Shown: positions 44,679-55,874 of the stretch, one piece after another
Position numbering within the stretch: the first letter of the stretch is position 1
How the letters are laid out: the number at the start of each line of letters is the position of its first letter
Assembly: GCF_028596125.1 (NCBI RefSeq)
Contig: NZ_CP117229.1
Span: 1,162,001-1,226,000, forward strand
DNA: 64,000 nucleotides
Source: Listeria innocua
GTDB taxonomy: Bacteria; Bacillota; Bacilli; Lactobacillales; Listeriaceae
Direction of reading: 5' to 3'
The notes under the pieces: generated by a model
The model's database searches: none
What the model saw: only the letters and a program-made list of their open reading frames with translations
Told to the model about the DNA's origin: nothing
Program-made: the position numbers and the translations under genes

Positions 44679-45218
44679 ATGGAATTACATGCTACTACAA
44701 TTTTTGCCGTGCAGCACGATGGTAAAGCTGCGATGGCTGGGGACGGTCAAGTCACGCTCGGGGAATCGGTAGTAATGAAACACACTGCCAAAAAAGTTCG
44801 CCGCCTTTTTCATGATAAGGTAATAGCTGGTTTTGCTGGATCCGTTGCAGATGCCTTTACTTTATTTGAAAAATTCGAAGCAAAATTAAATGAATATAAT
44901 GGAAACTTAGAAAGAGCTGCTGTGGAACTCGCGCAACAATGGCGAAGTGATAGTGTTCTACGTAAATTAGAAGCGATGTTGATCGTAATGGACAAAGATA
45001 CATTGTTGTTAGTTTCTGGAACAGGTGAAGTTATTGAACCAGATGATGGCATTTTAGCAATCGGTTCTGGTGGTAACTATGCTCTAGCTGCTGGTAGAGC
45101 GTTAAAAAGACATAATGGCGGACAAATGGAAGCTAAAGACATAGCTCGTCATGCACTGGAAATCGCTTCTGAAATTTGTGTGTTTACGAATGACCATATT
45201 ACAGTAGAAGAGCTTTGA
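44679..45218 (+). CDS. hslV: ATP-dependent protease HslV (ClpQ) peptidase
   Basis: A 179-residue proteasome-like peptidase that works with HslU. It starts [12 protein letters not shown], so the catalytic N-terminal threonine (Thr6) is preceded by five residues. The [17 protein letters not shown] and A-I-G-S-G-G-N-Y-A motifs match the family. The extra N-terminal residues imply cleavage or an alternative nucleophile mode, as discussed for Bacillus CodW. The ATG follows GGAGGAGG. hslU starts 14 bases later. Confidence 0.95.
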   Translation: MELHATTIFAVQHDGKAAMAGDGQVTLGESVVMKHTAKKVRRLFHDKVIAGFAGSVADAFTLFEKFEAKLNEYNGNLERAAVELAQQWRSDSVLRKLEAMLIVMDKDTLLLVSGTGEVIEPDDGILAIGSGGNYALAAGRALKRHNGGQMEAKDIARHALEIASEICVFTNDHITVEEL

Positions 45219-45231
45219 AGGAGTGGTTAAT

Positions 45232-46641
45232 TTGACAAATTTAACGTTAATGAACCAGTTGACACCAAAGCAAATTGTCGAAAAACTGGATCAATATATT
45301 ATTGGACAAACCGGAGCGAAAAAATCAGTTGCTGTAGCACTAAGAAACCGCTATCGTAGACAACTGATGGATGAATCTATCCGAGATGAAATTATTCCAA
45401 AAAATATTCTGATGATTGGCCCAACTGGGGTAGGTAAAACAGAAATTGCACGCCGAATTGCAAAAATCGTTCGCGCACCTTTTTCAAAAGTAGAGGCTAC
45501 TAAATTTACTGAAGTCGGCTATGTTGGACGCGACGTGGAATCAATGGTTCGCGATTTAGTTGAAGTGTCAGTACGTTTAGTAAAAGAAGAAAAAATGCAA
45601 TTAGTACGTGTGAAAGCTGAAAAAAATGCCGAAAAACGACTAATTAAATTACTAGCACCAAGTCAAAAGAAAAAGCAAACAACATCACAAAATCCACTAG
45701 AGGCGCTTTTTGGCAGTATGAATCAACCTGATGAACCTGCTGAGGAAGAAGTAGACCAAGAATTAAAGAATAAAAGAAGCCAAATTGAATGGCGCCTTCA
45801 AAACGGAGAGCTTGATGATGAAATAGTAACAGTTGAAGTAAAAGAGCAACAAAACCCGATGTTTGATATGATGCGTGGAACTGGAATGGACCAAATGAGC
45901 GGCATGCAAGATGCTCTTTCAGGTATGTTCCCAGCGAAGAAGAAAAAACGCAAAGTAACCGTTCGTGAAGCGAAGAAAATTCTTTTTGAGGATGAAGCAT
46001 CTAAATTGATTGATTCAGATGAACTCGCAGCAGAAGGAATTCATCGCGCAGAGCAAATGGGTATGATTTTCATTGATGAAATTGATAAAATCGCTAGTAA
46101 AGAAGGCGGCGGAAATGCGCAAGTTTCCCGTGAAGGTGTTCAAAGAGACATTCTTCCAATCGTTGAGGGGTCGCAAATTTCTACCAAATATGGTACAGTC
46201 AACACGGAGTACATTTTATTCATTGCCGCTGGAGCTTTTCATATGTCTAAACCAAGTGATTTAATTCCAGAGCTTCAAGGTCGTTTTCCAATTAGAATTG
46301 AGCTGGATAAGTTAACACAAGAAGATTTCTACAAAATCTTAACAGAACCAGACAATGCGCTAATTAAACAATACAAAGCTTTACTCAAAACAGAAGGAAT
46401 TGACTTGATTTTTACAAAAGAAGCTGTAGAAAGAATCGCTGAGATTGCATTCCAAGTTAATCAAGATTCAGATAATATCGGAGCAAGAAGACTTCATACC
46501 ATTTTAGAAAAATTACTAGAGGATTTACTTTTTGAAGCACCTGAAATTAATATGGAATCCATCAAAGTAACAGAAAACTATGTTAATGAAAAACTTGCGC
46601 CAATAATGACGAATAAAGACTTAACACAATTTATTTTATAA
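45232..46641 (+). CDS. hslU: HslU (ClpY) ATPase
   Basis: A 469-residue AAA+ unfoldase that drives HslV. Walker A G-P-T-G-V-G-K-T (about 61), a long insertion (I domain, about 115-240) rich in K, E and M, Walker B I-F-I-D-E-I-D-K, and a C-terminal tail ending F-I-L that docks into HslV. It uses a TTG start at 45232 after GAAGGAG; a GTG three codons earlier overlaps that site. Confidence 0.95.
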   Translation: MTNLTLMNQLTPKQIVEKLDQYIIGQTGAKKSVAVALRNRYRRQLMDESIRDEIIPKNILMIGPTGVGKTEIARRIAKIVRAPFSKVEATKFTEVGYVGRDVESMVRDLVEVSVRLVKEEKMQLVRVKAEKNAEKRLIKLLAPSQKKKQTTSQNPLEALFGSMNQPDEPAEEEVDQELKNKRSQIEWRLQNGELDDEIVTVEVKEQQNPMFDMMRGTGMDQMSGMQDALSGMFPAKKKKRKVTVREAKKILFEDEASKLIDSDELAAEGIHRAEQMGMIFIDEIDKIASKEGGGNAQVSREGVQRDILPIVEGSQISTKYGTVNTEYILFIAAGAFHMSKPSDLIPELQGRFPIRIELDKLTQEDFYKILTEPDNALIKQYKALLKTEGIDLIFTKEAVERIAEIAFQVNQDSDNIGARRLHTILEKLLEDLLFEAPEINMESIKVTENYVNEKLAPIMTNKDLTQFIL

Positions 46642-46661
46642 AATACTAGGAGGATCTAATA

Positions 46662-47441
46662 ATGACTTTATTAGAAAAAACAAGAAAAATTAATGCTATG
46701 TTACAAAACGCTGCAGGTAAAACAGTAAACTTTAAAGAAATGGCTGATACTTTAACAGACGTAATTGAAGCAAATACGTATATCGTAAGCCGTAAAGGTA
46801 AATTACTTGGTTATTCTGAAGCATTACCAATCGAAAACGACCGTATGAAACAAATGCTTACAGAACGCCAATTCCCAGAAGAATATACTCAAAGTTTATT
46901 TAATGTTGGTGAAACTTCTTCTAACTTAGAAGTATCAAGTCAATATACTGCTTTTCCAATCGAAAACAGTGATTTGTTTACTAAAGGTTTAACAACTATC
47001 GTACCTATCGTTGGTGGTGGCGAACGCCTTGGAACACTTATCTTATCTCGTTTAGAAAGCAATTTCACAGACGATGATTTGTTATTAGCTGAATACGGCG
47101 GAACTGTTGTTGGTATGGAAATCCTACATGAAAAAGCAGAAGAAATTGAAGAAGAAGCTCGTAGCCGTGCAGTTGTACAAATGGCAATTAGCTCTCTTTC
47201 TTACAGTGAATTAGAAGCTATTGAGCATATTTTTGATGAATTAAATGGTAAAGAAGGCCTTCTTGTTGCCTCTAAAATCGCAGACCGTGTCGGCATTACA
47301 CGCTCTGTAATCGTTAATGCGCTTCGTAAATTAGAAAGTGCAGGCGTTATTGATTCTCGCTCATTAGGAATGAAAGGTACATTTATCCGTGTACTTAATG
47401 ATAAATTCCTAGTAGAACTTGAAAAACTTAAAAATAACTAA
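46662..47441 (+). CDS. codY: GTP- and BCAA-sensing repressor CodY
   Basis: A 259-residue global regulator. The N-terminal GAF domain (about 1-155) binds branched-chain amino acids, and the C-terminal winged helix (about 200-240) has [16 protein letters not shown]. CodY represses nitrogen, amino acid and motility genes in rich conditions and in Listeria also affects virulence. The ATG at 46662 follows AGGAGG. Last gene of the operon, with a strong terminator. Confidence 0.97.
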
Positions 47442-47449
47442 AAAACCAA

Positions 47450-47490
47450 AAAAGCTTTCTCTGAAAATATTCAGGGAGAGCTTTTTTTTT
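47450..47490 (+). terminator. Intrinsic terminator of codY operon
   Basis: AAAGCTTTCTCTGA pairs with TTCAGGGAGAGCTTT followed by a run of T. Confidence 0.9.
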
Positions 47491-47543
47491 ATTGCTTTGG
47501 TAAAATAAGAAGGAAGAAGTAGTTGTGACTGGAGGAATTTGGA

Positions 47544-47963
47544 ATGGAAATTGCTGAAACAACCATTGAAGTACGCTATGCAGAAACAGATCAAATGGGG
47601 GTTGTTTATCATAATAATTACCTTGTTTGGATGGAAATTGGTCGAACAAGATTAATTGAACAATTAGGTTTTCGTTATTTTGATATGGAAGAAGCGGGGT
47701 ACCTTTCTCCGGTATTAGATGTGCATATTCATTACGGAAAACCACTGCGCTACGGACAGAAAGCAGTTGTAAAAACATGGATAAAAGGGTATGATGGACT
47801 TCGTGTTACTTATGGTTATGAAATTTGCTATGAAGGAACAAATGAAGTAGCAATAACTGGAGAAACAGAGCATGTTTGTGTAACAAAAGAAGATTTTCGG
47901 CCTGTTTCGTTAAGAAGAACTTTCCCGAATTGGCATGAAGCCTATCTAAAAGCTTTAGAATAA
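47544..47963 (+). CDS. Acyl-CoA thioesterase, YbgC/YneP-like 4HBT family
   Basis: A 139-residue hot-dog-fold thioesterase. The Y-A-E-T-D-Q-M-G-V-V-Y-H-N-N-Y motif (about 12) holds the catalytic Asp of the 4-hydroxybenzoyl-CoA thioesterase family. It hydrolyses acyl-CoA or acyl-ACP, substrate unknown. The ATG at 47544 follows TGGAGGAA. Gene order thioesterase, YneQ, plsY, YneT, parE, parC matches Bacillus yneP to parC. Confidence 0.85.
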   Translation: MEIAETTIEVRYAETDQMGVVYHNNYLVWMEIGRTRLIEQLGFRYFDMEEAGYLSPVLDVHIHYGKPLRYGQKAVVKTWIKGYDGLRVTYGYEICYEGTNEVAITGETEHVCVTKEDFRPVSLRRTFPNWHEAYLKALE

Positions 47964-47985
47964 ATAAGACTGGTAGTGATGAAAA

Positions 47986-48297
47986 ATGGCTTTTGGTGTA
48001 AAACGCGATGAAATGGAATTATGGAAAGAAAAAGCAGCTCGTGGCGAGATTGCGATTATTACGCATTACTGGCTAGATGATCGTTTTCCTGATTCAAAAA
48101 CAGTAACCAAAGTTGCATGTGTCGATTTGAAAAAACTGCAAGAATGGGGAAAACAATATGGTTTAGCGCCAGATTGGATTGATAACCGTCGAAAAAACTT
48201 TCCGCATTATGATTTGTTTGGCGAGATGCAACTCGTTGTACTAAAAAAAGAAAAAGCCTTTGAACAAATCGAGCGGTTTCATTTGGAGGAGAAATAA
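47986..48297 (+). CDS. YneQ-like hypothetical protein
   Basis: A 103-residue cytoplasmic protein with many aromatic and charged residues: I-T-H-Y-W-L-D-D-R-F-P-D-S near 26 and N-R-R-K-N-F-P-H-Y-D near 67. By position it corresponds to Bacillus yneQ. No function known. The ATG at 47986 lacks a strong binding site, with GTAGTGATG as the nearest. The next gene starts 2 bases after its stop, so they are coupled. Confidence 0.7.
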   Translation: MAFGVKRDEMELWKEKAARGEIAIITHYWLDDRFPDSKTVTKVACVDLKKLQEWGKQYGLAPDWIDNRRKNFPHYDLFGEMQLVVLKKEKAFEQIERFHLEEK

Positions 48298-48299
48298 CA

Positions 48300-49172
48300 A
48301 TGATTAAACTAGAAAATGAATTACTACTTGTAGAAATGAAAGAAGCTGGTGCTGAATTAACACGAATTTTCCACAAAGATACTAAGTTAGAGTATTTATG
48401 GAATGCAGATAGTACCTTTTGGGGGCGTCATTCTCCGGTTCTATTCCCGACAGTAGGTAGACTTGTTGAGGATACTTATTTTGTAGATGGTAACCCGTAT
48501 CACTTAGGTCAACACGGCTTTGCGCGTGATCGTGATTTTAAAGTAGTGGAGCACACAGAAAACGCTGTACGCTTTGAACTAGATGCGGATGAAGATTCAT
48601 TAACGATTTATCCGTATAAATTTAAATTATCGATTATTTATACAATAGAAAAAGATTCAGTTGCGGTTTCTTATGAAGTGGAAAATACGGACAATAAGCG
48701 CATCTATTTCTCCATCGGCGCGCATCCAGCCTTTAATTTACCACTTACTGACGGAACTACATTTGAAGATTATTATTTGGATTTTGGAACAGAAGAGAAT
48801 CTCGAAACACTTTGTCTGGAAGGCCCTTATCGCAGTGGTAAAATTGAAAAAGTTGTCAATGAACCAGCAAGATATTTGCCATTAAGCTATGATTTATTTA
48901 AAAATGATGCACTGATTTTTGAAGCATTAAAGCAAAAAGAAATTACGATTAAATCAGACAAAACTCCACATTTTGTAAAAGTGTCATTTCCAGAGTTCCC
49001 GTTTGTTGGGGTTTGGACAGCAAAAGCAGGAACGCCTTTCTTATGTATCGAACCTTGGTACGGAATTGCAGATGGTGCTGGAAAATCGGTTGAGCTTCGA
49101 GATAAAGCAGGTATTGAACATCTAGAACCAGAAGCAGTTTTCGCTTCTGAATATAAAATTACTATTGGTTAA
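48300..49172 (+). CDS. Aldose 1-epimerase family protein, LacX-like
   Basis: A 290-residue beta-sandwich protein of the galactose mutarotase superfamily. The family marks are S-P-V-L-F-P-T-V-G near 43, G-Q-H-G-F-A-R-D near 66, H-P-A-F-N near 142 and C-I-E-P-W-Y-G near 255. The LacX group is found with sugar genes, and the substrate is unknown. The ATG at 48300 follows TTGGAGGAG. Confidence 0.83.
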   Translation: MIKLENELLLVEMKEAGAELTRIFHKDTKLEYLWNADSTFWGRHSPVLFPTVGRLVEDTYFVDGNPYHLGQHGFARDRDFKVVEHTENAVRFELDADEDSLTIYPYKFKLSIIYTIEKDSVAVSYEVENTDNKRIYFSIGAHPAFNLPLTDGTTFEDYYLDFGTEENLETLCLEGPYRSGKIEKVVNEPARYLPLSYDLFKNDALIFEALKQKEITIKSDKTPHFVKVSFPEFPFVGVWTAKAGTPFLCIEPWYGIADGAGKSVELRDKAGIEHLEPEAVFASEYKITIG

Positions 49173-49175
49173 AAT

Positions 49176-49214
49176 AAAAACCCAGCAGAGCTAAATAGCT
49201 CTGCTGGGTTTTTA
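49176..49214. terminator. Bidirectional terminator
   Basis: AAAAACCCAGCAGAGCTA pairs with TAGCTCTGCTGGGTTTTT; a strong stem between convergent genes. Confidence 0.92.
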
Positions 49215-49811
49215 TTACATCCATTTTATTTTTGGTTCTTCGCCGTTTCGAATGCGCGTAATATTTGCTCGGTGGCGCCAAATAACAAAGAGAGCGATGC
49301 AAGCAACGAGGATAATTAAAATCCAGTCTCCCATGAAAAAAGAAATAATTAATGCTGCAAGTGCTCCAATCATTGAACTAAGCGACACATATTTGCTGAT
49401 TTTTAATGTTAATAAGAAAACGACTAGTGCTGCTACAAACAAAAGTGGTGCATAAGCAAGGATAACACCAGCAGAAGTAGCAACTGCTTTCCCACCTCTG
49501 AATCCTGCGAAAAGCGGGAAACTATGTCCGATAATCGCAAATGCTCCCGTAAGTAACCAGAAATGATGATTAACATTTAGTTGGAAAAAGAATGGAAGTA
49601 ATGTTGCGACAGTACCTTTTAAAATATCCATCACTGTAACAATACTGCCCGCTTTTACCCCTAAAACACGGAAGGAGTTTGTAGCTCCTAAATTTCCGCT
49701 ACCAAAATCACGAATATCTTTTTTGTAAAAAATTTTACCGATCCATAAGCCAGAAGGTATTGAACCGATTACATAAGCTAACAAAGAAAGCAGAATTAAA
49801 TTAATAGTCAT
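49215..49811 (-). CDS. plsY: Glycerol-3-phosphate acyltransferase PlsY
   Basis: A 198-residue membrane enzyme with five or so helices that transfers an acyl group from acyl phosphate to glycerol-3-phosphate, the first step of phospholipid synthesis. Conserved motifs are G-S-I-P-S-G near residue 16, G-S-G-N-L-G-A-T-N near 37, and G-H-S-F-P-L-F with F-R-G-G-K near 95. The ATG at 49811 follows GAGGGG. It matches Bacillus yneS in position, here on the opposite strand to its neighbours. Confidence 0.94.
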
Positions 49812-49968
49812 TTTTAAACCCCTCAAGAAGAAATGATGTTTTCCATAAAGAATTATAGCATAAAAAAAAGATTTTTGGCTAAATTGTTCCGATAAAACAC
49901 GATGAAAAGTTGAAAAAACCGCAAAAATAGCTTATGATTAGAAAGAATAGTAGGGGGCGATTAGACTA

Positions 49969-50379
49969 ATGCAAAATCCAACAAAAGAGGAAATAGCGCA
50001 TATTTTAAGAGAAGCAAAAGTAATCGCAGTCGTTGGTTTGAGTGATAAACCAGACCGCACAAGTTACCGAGTAAGCCAAATCATGCAACAAGCTGGGTAT
50101 AAAATTATTCCAGTAAATCCTAATGCAAATGAAATTCTTGGAGAAAAAGCTGTAAAGAGATTAACTGACATTAAAGAACACGTTGATATTGTGAATGTTT
50201 TCCGTCGCTCGGAATTTTTACCAGACATAGCGCGGGAATTCGACCAAATAGACGCAGACGTGTTTTGGGCACAACTTGGCATTGTTAATCAGGAAGCATT
50301 TGATTTTTTGACAGAAAAAGGATATTCTACTGTCATGGATTATTGCATTAAGGTTGCTTATCAAGAAATGGATTACTAA
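49969..50379 (+). CDS. CoA-binding protein, YneT-like
   Basis: A 136-residue protein with a CoA-binding Rossmann-like domain: V-I-A-V-V-G-L-S-D-K near residue 17, Y-R-V-S-Q and I-I-P-V-N-P-N near 45, and D-I-V-N-V-F-R near 69. Single-domain proteins of this kind are common, and their role is unknown. The ATG at 49969 follows GTAGGGGGC. It lies between plsY and parE as does Bacillus yneT. Confidence 0.85.
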   Translation: MQNPTKEEIAHILREAKVIAVVGLSDKPDRTSYRVSQIMQQAGYKIIPVNPNANEILGEKAVKRLTDIKEHVDIVNVFRRSEFLPDIAREFDQIDADVFWAQLGIVNQEAFDFLTEKGYSTVMDYCIKVAYQEMDY

Positions 50380-50396
50380 CAACCATTTTTGAAAGA

Positions 50397-50427
50397 AGCA
50401 GGTTCTTATAGCAGAGCCTGTTTTTTT
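50397..50427 (+). terminator. Intrinsic terminator
   Basis: GCAGGTTCT pairs with AGAGCCTGT (one wobble) followed by T7. Confidence 0.8.
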
Positions 50428-50554
50428 ATGAAAAAGAATTTGTCACCAAACTATCACTTTATTAATTAGCTGGTTAATGCTATTCTGATAAGGTGGTTTT
50501 AAGCGAAGAACAACGTAAAGTTGCAGATTGATGGAATGAAGGGAGTTTTGAAAT

Positions 50555-52522
50555 ATGAATCGGAATGAGTATAATGATGATTCTATTCAGGTGCTTGAAG
50601 GACTGGAAGCGGTCCGGAAACGCCCAGCGATGTATATTGGCTCAACTGATGTACGCGGGCTGCACCATTTAGTATATGAGATAGTAGATAACTCGGTCGA
50701 TGAGACCCTTGCAGGATTTGGTAAAAAGATAGTTGTGACGCTTCATGATGATGGTAGCGTTAGTGTTAGCGATGAAGGCCGCGGAATGCCAGTTGGAATG
50801 CATAAAACTGGTAAATCTACGGTAGAAGTTATTTTGACCGTTCTTCATGCTGGCGGTAAGTTTGGCCAAGAAGGTGGCTATAAAACAAGTGGAGGACTTC
50901 ACGGCGTAGGGTCTTCTGTTGTAAATGCACTTTCTGAATGGCTAGTTGTTACAATCAATCGTGACGGCGCAACATACCAGCAAAAATTTAAAGATGGCGG
51001 GAAACCAGATGGAACACTTAAAAAAATTGGCAAATCTAAAGCCACTGGTACTACGATTCGCTTTAAACCAGATCCAGCCATTTTCCCAACAACTTCCTTT
51101 AATTATGAAACATTATCCGAACGTTTAAGAGAATCAGCATTTCTTCTTAAAGGCATGCTAATTCAATTAGTCGACGAACGTGTTGGTATGGCAGAGTCTT
51201 TCCACTTTGAAGAAGGTGTGAAGAACTTTGTTGAATATATTAATGAAGGAAAAGATGTACTTCACCCAGTAGTCAGTTTTGAAGGAGAAAATGCGACCAT
51301 TGAAGTAGAAATGGCGTTCCAATTCAATGATGGCTACTCTGAAAATATCTTGAGTTTTGTTAATAACGTTCGAACTCGTGGAGCAGGTTCGCATGAGTCT
51401 GGAATGAAAGCTGCGATGACACGTATTTTCAATGACTACGCTCGTCGGGTAAACTTACTCAAAGAAAAAGATAAAAATCTTGAAGGTAGCGATATTCGCG
51501 AAGGCTTATCCGCTGTACTTTCTATTCGCGTACCAGAAAAAATTCTTCAATTTGAAGGTCAAACAAAAGAGAAGCTAGGGACACAGGAAGCGCGTCAAGC
51601 AGTTGATGCAGTTGTGGCGGAACATTTAGCTTACTTCCTTGCTGAAAACCCAGAAACAAGCTCTCTTCTAGTTAAAAAGGCAGTTAAAGCAAGAGAAGCA
51701 AGAGAAGCAGCCAGAAAAGCCCGTGAAGAAACACGTAATGGCAAGAAAAAGAAACGTTCAGAAACACTTCTTTCTGGAAAATTGACACCAGCACAATCAA
51801 GAAATCCTAACAAAAATGAACTGTATCTTGTCGAAGGAGACTCGGCCGGTGGATCTGCCAAACAAGGTCGTGACCGCCGTTTCCAAGCAATTTTGCCACT
51901 TCGAGGAAAAGTAATTAATACTGAAAAAGCAAAATTACAAGATATTCTAAAAAACGAAGAAATTAGTACCATTATTCATACAGTTGGTGCCGGAGTTGGT
52001 ACTGAGTTTGATGTAGAGGACTGTAACTATGACAAAGTAGTTATCATGACCGATGCTGATACGGATGGTGCCCACATTCAAGTACTATTATTAACATTTT
52101 TCTATCGTTATATGCGACCTCTTGTGGAAGCAGGAAAAGTCTTTATTGCCTTACCACCACTTTACAAAGTAAGCCGTGGTTCTGGTAAAAAAGAAGTGAT
52201 TGAATATGCCTGGACAGACGAAGAATTAGATGCAGCTATTCAAAAAATCGGTAAAGGCTATATGATTCAACGTTACAAAGGTCTTGGGGAAATGAATGCA
52301 GACCAACTTTGGGAAACAACAATGAACCCAGATACACGTACGTTAATTCGTGTGCGCGTGGATGATTCCGCACGCGCAGAACGACGCGTAGCAACACTGA
52401 TGGGCGACAAAGTAGAACCAAGACGTCAGTGGATTGAAAAGCATGTCGAGTTTTCTATGGAAGATAGCCAAAACATTTTAGAAAATGAAAACATGATGGT
52501 TGAGGAGGCGAAAGACATTTGA
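50555..52522 (+). CDS. parE: DNA topoisomerase IV subunit B
   Basis: A 655-residue ATPase subunit of topoisomerase IV, which decatenates daughter chromosomes. The GHKL ATPase domain has D-E-G-R-G-M-P near residue 75 and G-G-L-H-G-V-G near 113. The Toprim domain starts E-G-D-S-A-G-G-S-A near 428 and has M-T-D-A-D-T-D-G-A near 502. It is called parE and not gyrB because parC follows directly. The ATG follows GAAGGGAG. It overlaps parC by 4 bases. Confidence 0.95.
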   Translation: MNRNEYNDDSIQVLEGLEAVRKRPAMYIGSTDVRGLHHLVYEIVDNSVDETLAGFGKKIVVTLHDDGSVSVSDEGRGMPVGMHKTGKSTVEVILTVLHAGGKFGQEGGYKTSGGLHGVGSSVVNALSEWLVVTINRDGATYQQKFKDGGKPDGTLKKIGKSKATGTTIRFKPDPAIFPTTSFNYETLSERLRESAFLLKGMLIQLVDERVGMAESFHFEEGVKNFVEYINEGKDVLHPVVSFEGENATIEVEMAFQFNDGYSENILSFVNNVRTRGAGSHESGMKAAMTRIFNDYARRVNLLKEKDKNLEGSDIREGLSAVLSIRVPEKILQFEGQTKEKLGTQEARQAVDAVVAEHLAYFLAENPETSSLLVKKAVKAREAREAARKAREETRNGKKKKRSETLLSGKLTPAQSRNPNKNELYLVEGDSAGGSAKQGRDRRFQAILPLRGKVINTEKAKLQDILKNEEISTIIHTVGAGVGTEFDVEDCNYDKVVIMTDADTDGAHIQVLLLTFFYRYMRPLVEAGKVFIALPPLYKVSRGSGKKEVIEYAWTDEELDAAIQKIGKGYMIQRYKGLGEMNADQLWETTMNPDTRTLIRVRVDDSARAERRVATLMGDKVEPRRQWIEKHVEFSMEDSQNILENENMMVEEAKDI

Positions 52523-54975
52523 GTAATCCAGAACAACATATCCAAGACTTAGCACTTGAAGAAGTTATGGGCGACCGTTTTGGTAGATATAGTAAATATA
52601 TTATTCAAGAACGTGCGCTTCCAGACGTGCGAGACGGTCTAAAACCCGTACAACGCCGGATTTTATTTGCAATGAATGTCGAAGGAAATACTGCTGAAAA
52701 AGGTTTCCGTAAATCTGCTAAAACAGTCGGAAACGTTATCGGTAATTACCATCCGCATGGTGATTCTTCCGTTTATGAAGCGATGGTACGGATGAGTCAA
52801 GACTGGAAAGTACGCAATATGCTTATCGAAATGCACGGAAATAACGGTAGTGTTGACGGTGATCCACCAGCTGCAATGCGTTATACCGAAGCACGTCTTT
52901 CTCCAATATCAGCTGAACTATTACGTGATATTGAAAAAGAAACAGTCGATTTTATCCCAAACTTTGATGATACTTCTAGTGAGCCAACTGTTTTACCAGC
53001 GCGTTTTCCTAACCTTTTGGTAAATGGCTCAACTGGTATTTCGGCCGGATATGCGACAGACATCCCGCCACACAATTTAACTGAAATTATTGAAGCTGTA
53101 ATTAAACGTCTTGATAAGCCATTTTCGACAACAGAAGATATTATGAAAATTGTCAAAGGACCCGATTTCCCAACTGGTGGAATTATTCAAGGGATTGACG
53201 GAATTCGTAAAGCTTATGAAACAGGAAAAGGCCGCGTAGTTGTTCGTTCTAAAACAGAGATTGAAGATATTCGTGGCGGTAGGAAGCAAATTACCATTCA
53301 TGAAATTCCATATGAAGTAAATAAAGCCAATTTAGTTAAGCGAATGGACGAACTTCGTATTGAGAAAAAAATCGAAGGAATTTCTGAAGTGCGCGATGAA
53401 ACTGACCGCACCGGACTGCGCATTGCCGTAGAGCTTAAAAAAGATGCAAATGCGGAAGGCGTACTGAATTACCTCTTTAAAAATACAGATTTACAAGTAA
53501 GTTATAATTTTAATATGGTTGCAATTCATAATAAGCGTCCGGAATTAATGGGAATTATCCCAATGCTTGATGCTTATATCGAACACCAAAAAGAAATTAT
53601 TACTAAACGTTCAGAATATGATATTCGAAAAGCACGCGCTCGCCAACATATTTTAGAAGGCTTAATCAAAGCTCTTTCTATTTTAGATGAAGTGATTAAA
53701 TTAATTCGTGGTTCTAAAGATAAACGTGATGCGAAATTAAACCTGCAAACAACATACGATTTCAGTGAAAAACAAGCTGAAGCAATTGTATCCTTGCAAC
53801 TTTATCGTTTAACTAATACAGATATTCACGAACTTCAAAGTGAAGCAAAAGAACTTGCAGAACAAATTAGTATTTTAGAGAAAATCCTTGGCGACGAAGC
53901 AGAACTTGTTGCAGTCTTAAAATCGGAATTAGCTGATATTAAGAAAAAATACAAAACCGCTCGTCGGACAGAAGTACAAGCTGAAATTACAGAAATCAAA
54001 ATTGACACAGAAGTACTTGTGGCTAATGAAGATGTGATTGTTTCTGTAACAAAAGAAGGCTATGTTAAACGCACAAGTCAGCGTTCTTATGCGGCTTCAA
54101 ATGGTGCAGAGTTAGCAATGAAGGAAGCAGACCACGCGATCTTCATTCAAAAAATGAATTCTCTTGATTCGTTATTATTATTTACAAATAAAGGGAATTT
54201 CATTTATCGACCAGTACACGAATTACCTGATATTCGCTGGAAAAACCTTGGCGATCACGTTAGTCACTTAGCTAGTGATTTATCTGCTGGAGAAGAAATA
54301 CGCTCTGTTATCGCTATCGATTCCTTTACAGAACAAAAACGATTCTTATTTGTCACCAAAAATGGTATGACAAAGCAATCGGCTATTACTAATTACAAAC
54401 CGCAACGTTATTCTAAATCTATGATGGCCATTAAGTTAAAAGAAGATGAACTTTTGAATGTATATTTAATTGATGGAACTGAAGATATTTTTCTAGCTAC
54501 TAGAAATGGCTACGGATTACGTTATCCAATCGCTGAAATTCCTGAATCAGGCGCTAGAACTGCGGGTGTTAAAGCAATCAATCTGAAACAAGGTGACGTG
54601 GTTATAGGCGGAGTAGTCCTTACACCGAATGATAACAAACATATCTTATTAGCCACACAACGCGGCTCCTTGAAACAAATGAAAGCAAGTGAATTTGAAC
54701 CAATTTCAAGAGCAAAACGCGGCTTACTAATGCTTCGCGAACTGAAAAGTAATCCCCATCGTTTCATCGGTCTGACGCTTGCTGATAGTAAAGACCACTT
54801 GTTTATTGAAACTAACAGAGAACAAATTGTAGAAATAGATGTAGCAAACCTTCGTGTAACGGATCGTTATTCTAATGGCTCTTTCGTATTAGATGAAACG
54901 ATGGAAGGTGAACCAACTTCTATCTGGCTAGATATACCAGAAATAAAAGATACAACAGACGCTAAAGACGAATAA
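52519..54975 (+). CDS. parC: DNA topoisomerase IV subunit A
   Basis: An 818-residue cleavage-rejoining subunit. The active tyrosine is in [10 protein letters not shown] (about 119), and the quinolone-resistance region H-P-H-G-D-S-S-V-Y lies near 78. The C-terminal beta-pinwheel (about 490-800) wraps DNA and shows repeated blades of the form V-T-K-E-G-Y-V-K-R. It has a TTG start at 52519 overlapping the parE stop, after GAGGAGG. Confidence 0.95.
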   Translation: MSNPEQHIQDLALEEVMGDRFGRYSKYIIQERALPDVRDGLKPVQRRILFAMNVEGNTAEKGFRKSAKTVGNVIGNYHPHGDSSVYEAMVRMSQDWKVRNMLIEMHGNNGSVDGDPPAAMRYTEARLSPISAELLRDIEKETVDFIPNFDDTSSEPTVLPARFPNLLVNGSTGISAGYATDIPPHNLTEIIEAVIKRLDKPFSTTEDIMKIVKGPDFPTGGIIQGIDGIRKAYETGKGRVVVRSKTEIEDIRGGRKQITIHEIPYEVNKANLVKRMDELRIEKKIEGISEVRDETDRTGLRIAVELKKDANAEGVLNYLFKNTDLQVSYNFNMVAIHNKRPELMGIIPMLDAYIEHQKEIITKRSEYDIRKARARQHILEGLIKALSILDEVIKLIRGSKDKRDAKLNLQTTYDFSEKQAEAIVSLQLYRLTNTDIHELQSEAKELAEQISILEKILGDEAELVAVLKSELADIKKKYKTARRTEVQAEITEIKIDTEVLVANEDVIVSVTKEGYVKRTSQRSYAASNGAELAMKEADHAIFIQKMNSLDSLLLFTNKGNFIYRPVHELPDIRWKNLGDHVSHLASDLSAGEEIRSVIAIDSFTEQKRFLFVTKNGMTKQSAITNYKPQRYSKSMMAIKLKEDELLNVYLIDGTEDIFLATRNGYGLRYPIAEIPESGARTAGVKAINLKQGDVVIGGVVLTPNDNKHILLATQRGSLKQMKASEFEPISRAKRGLLMLRELKSNPHRFIGLTLADSKDHLFIETNREQIVEIDVANLRVTDRYSNGSFVLDETMEGEPTSIWLDIPEIKDTTDAKDE

Positions 54976-54980
54976 AAGTA

Positions 54981-55020
54981 AGAATCCTCGCATAGAAAAT
55001 ATGCAAGGATTCTTTTTTTT
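54981..55020 (+). terminator. Intrinsic terminator of parEC
   Basis: AGAATCCTCGCATA pairs with TATGCAAGGATTCT, then T8. The -10 TATAAT of luxS (55023-55028) follows at once. Confidence 0.9.
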
Positions 55021-55055
55021 GATATAATAACTAAGAATAAAAGGAGGGTACAATG

Positions 55056-55523
55056 ATGGCAGAAAAAATGAACGTAGAAAGTTTTAATTTAGATCACACC
55101 AAAGTAAAAGCGCCTTTTGTTAGACTTGCTGGAACAAAAGTTGGTGTGCATGGGGATGAGATTTATAAATATGATGTTCGCTTTAAGCAACCAAATAAAG
55201 AACATATGGAAATGCCTGCACTGCACTCTCTAGAACACTTGATGGCTGAACTTGCCAGAAACCACACCGATAAATTAGTCGACATTAGTCCCATGGGCTG
55301 CCAGACTGGTTTTTATATGTCATTTATCAACCATAATGATTATGATGATGCTTTAGAAATTTTAGCTACTACTTTAACGGATGTATTAGCCGCAGATTCG
55401 GTTCCAGCATGCAATGAAGTACAATGCGGTTGGGCAGCGAGTCATAGTTTAGAAGGTGCCAAAGAGCTTGCAGAAGAATTCTTAGCGAAACGAAGCGAAT
55501 GGAAAAATGTCTTTGGTGAATAA
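55056..55523 (+). CDS. luxS: S-ribosylhomocysteine lyase LuxS
   Basis: A 155-residue iron enzyme of the activated methyl cycle that splits S-ribosylhomocysteine into homocysteine and DPD, the AI-2 precursor. The metal site H-S-L-E-H-L (about 54-59) and the catalytic Cys in S-P-M-G-C-Q-T (about 84) are present. The ATG at 55056 has the better spacing to AGGAGGG than the ATG at 55053. A TATAAT sits 28 bases upstream. Confidence 0.96.
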
Positions 55524-55527
55524 ACGG

Positions 55528-55561
55528 AAAAATCTCTCTATGTGAATAGGGAGTTTTTTTC
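55528..55561 (+). terminator. Intrinsic terminator of luxS
   Basis: AAATCTCTCTAT pairs with ATAGGGAGTTTTT (imperfect), with a T-run. Confidence 0.75.
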
Positions 55562-55874
55562 TTAGTAGAGACCTTTCGCGGCATATACTTGTTTTTTTGA
55601 AAGCGTATTCCATCAAAAAGTCACATTTTCGCCATATTTTATGATTCGTTTACTACTCAATAAAATACTCTTCCAAAGCTCATTATTAAGCCATTCCTCT
55701 TGATTAGAATAGTTCTTTTTTAATTATATGATTAATATATCGTGGAATGTTCACAATTTGTCCATTGGTATTTGGTCTATACCGGACTATAATTTACATT
55801 GTTAAGACGAGCAGACAGCCGTTTTAGACGATTACATTTGTAATTAATCTAAGTACAGAGAGGAACAACAGCGT
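55562..55874 (+). promoter_or_regulatory. Internalin upstream region with SigmaA promoter
   Basis: About 310 bases without a gene. A promoter has -35 TTGGTA (55765-55770), 17-base spacer and perfect -10 TATAAT (55788-55793), leaving a leader of about 75 bases. No other signal is seen. Confidence 0.65.
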
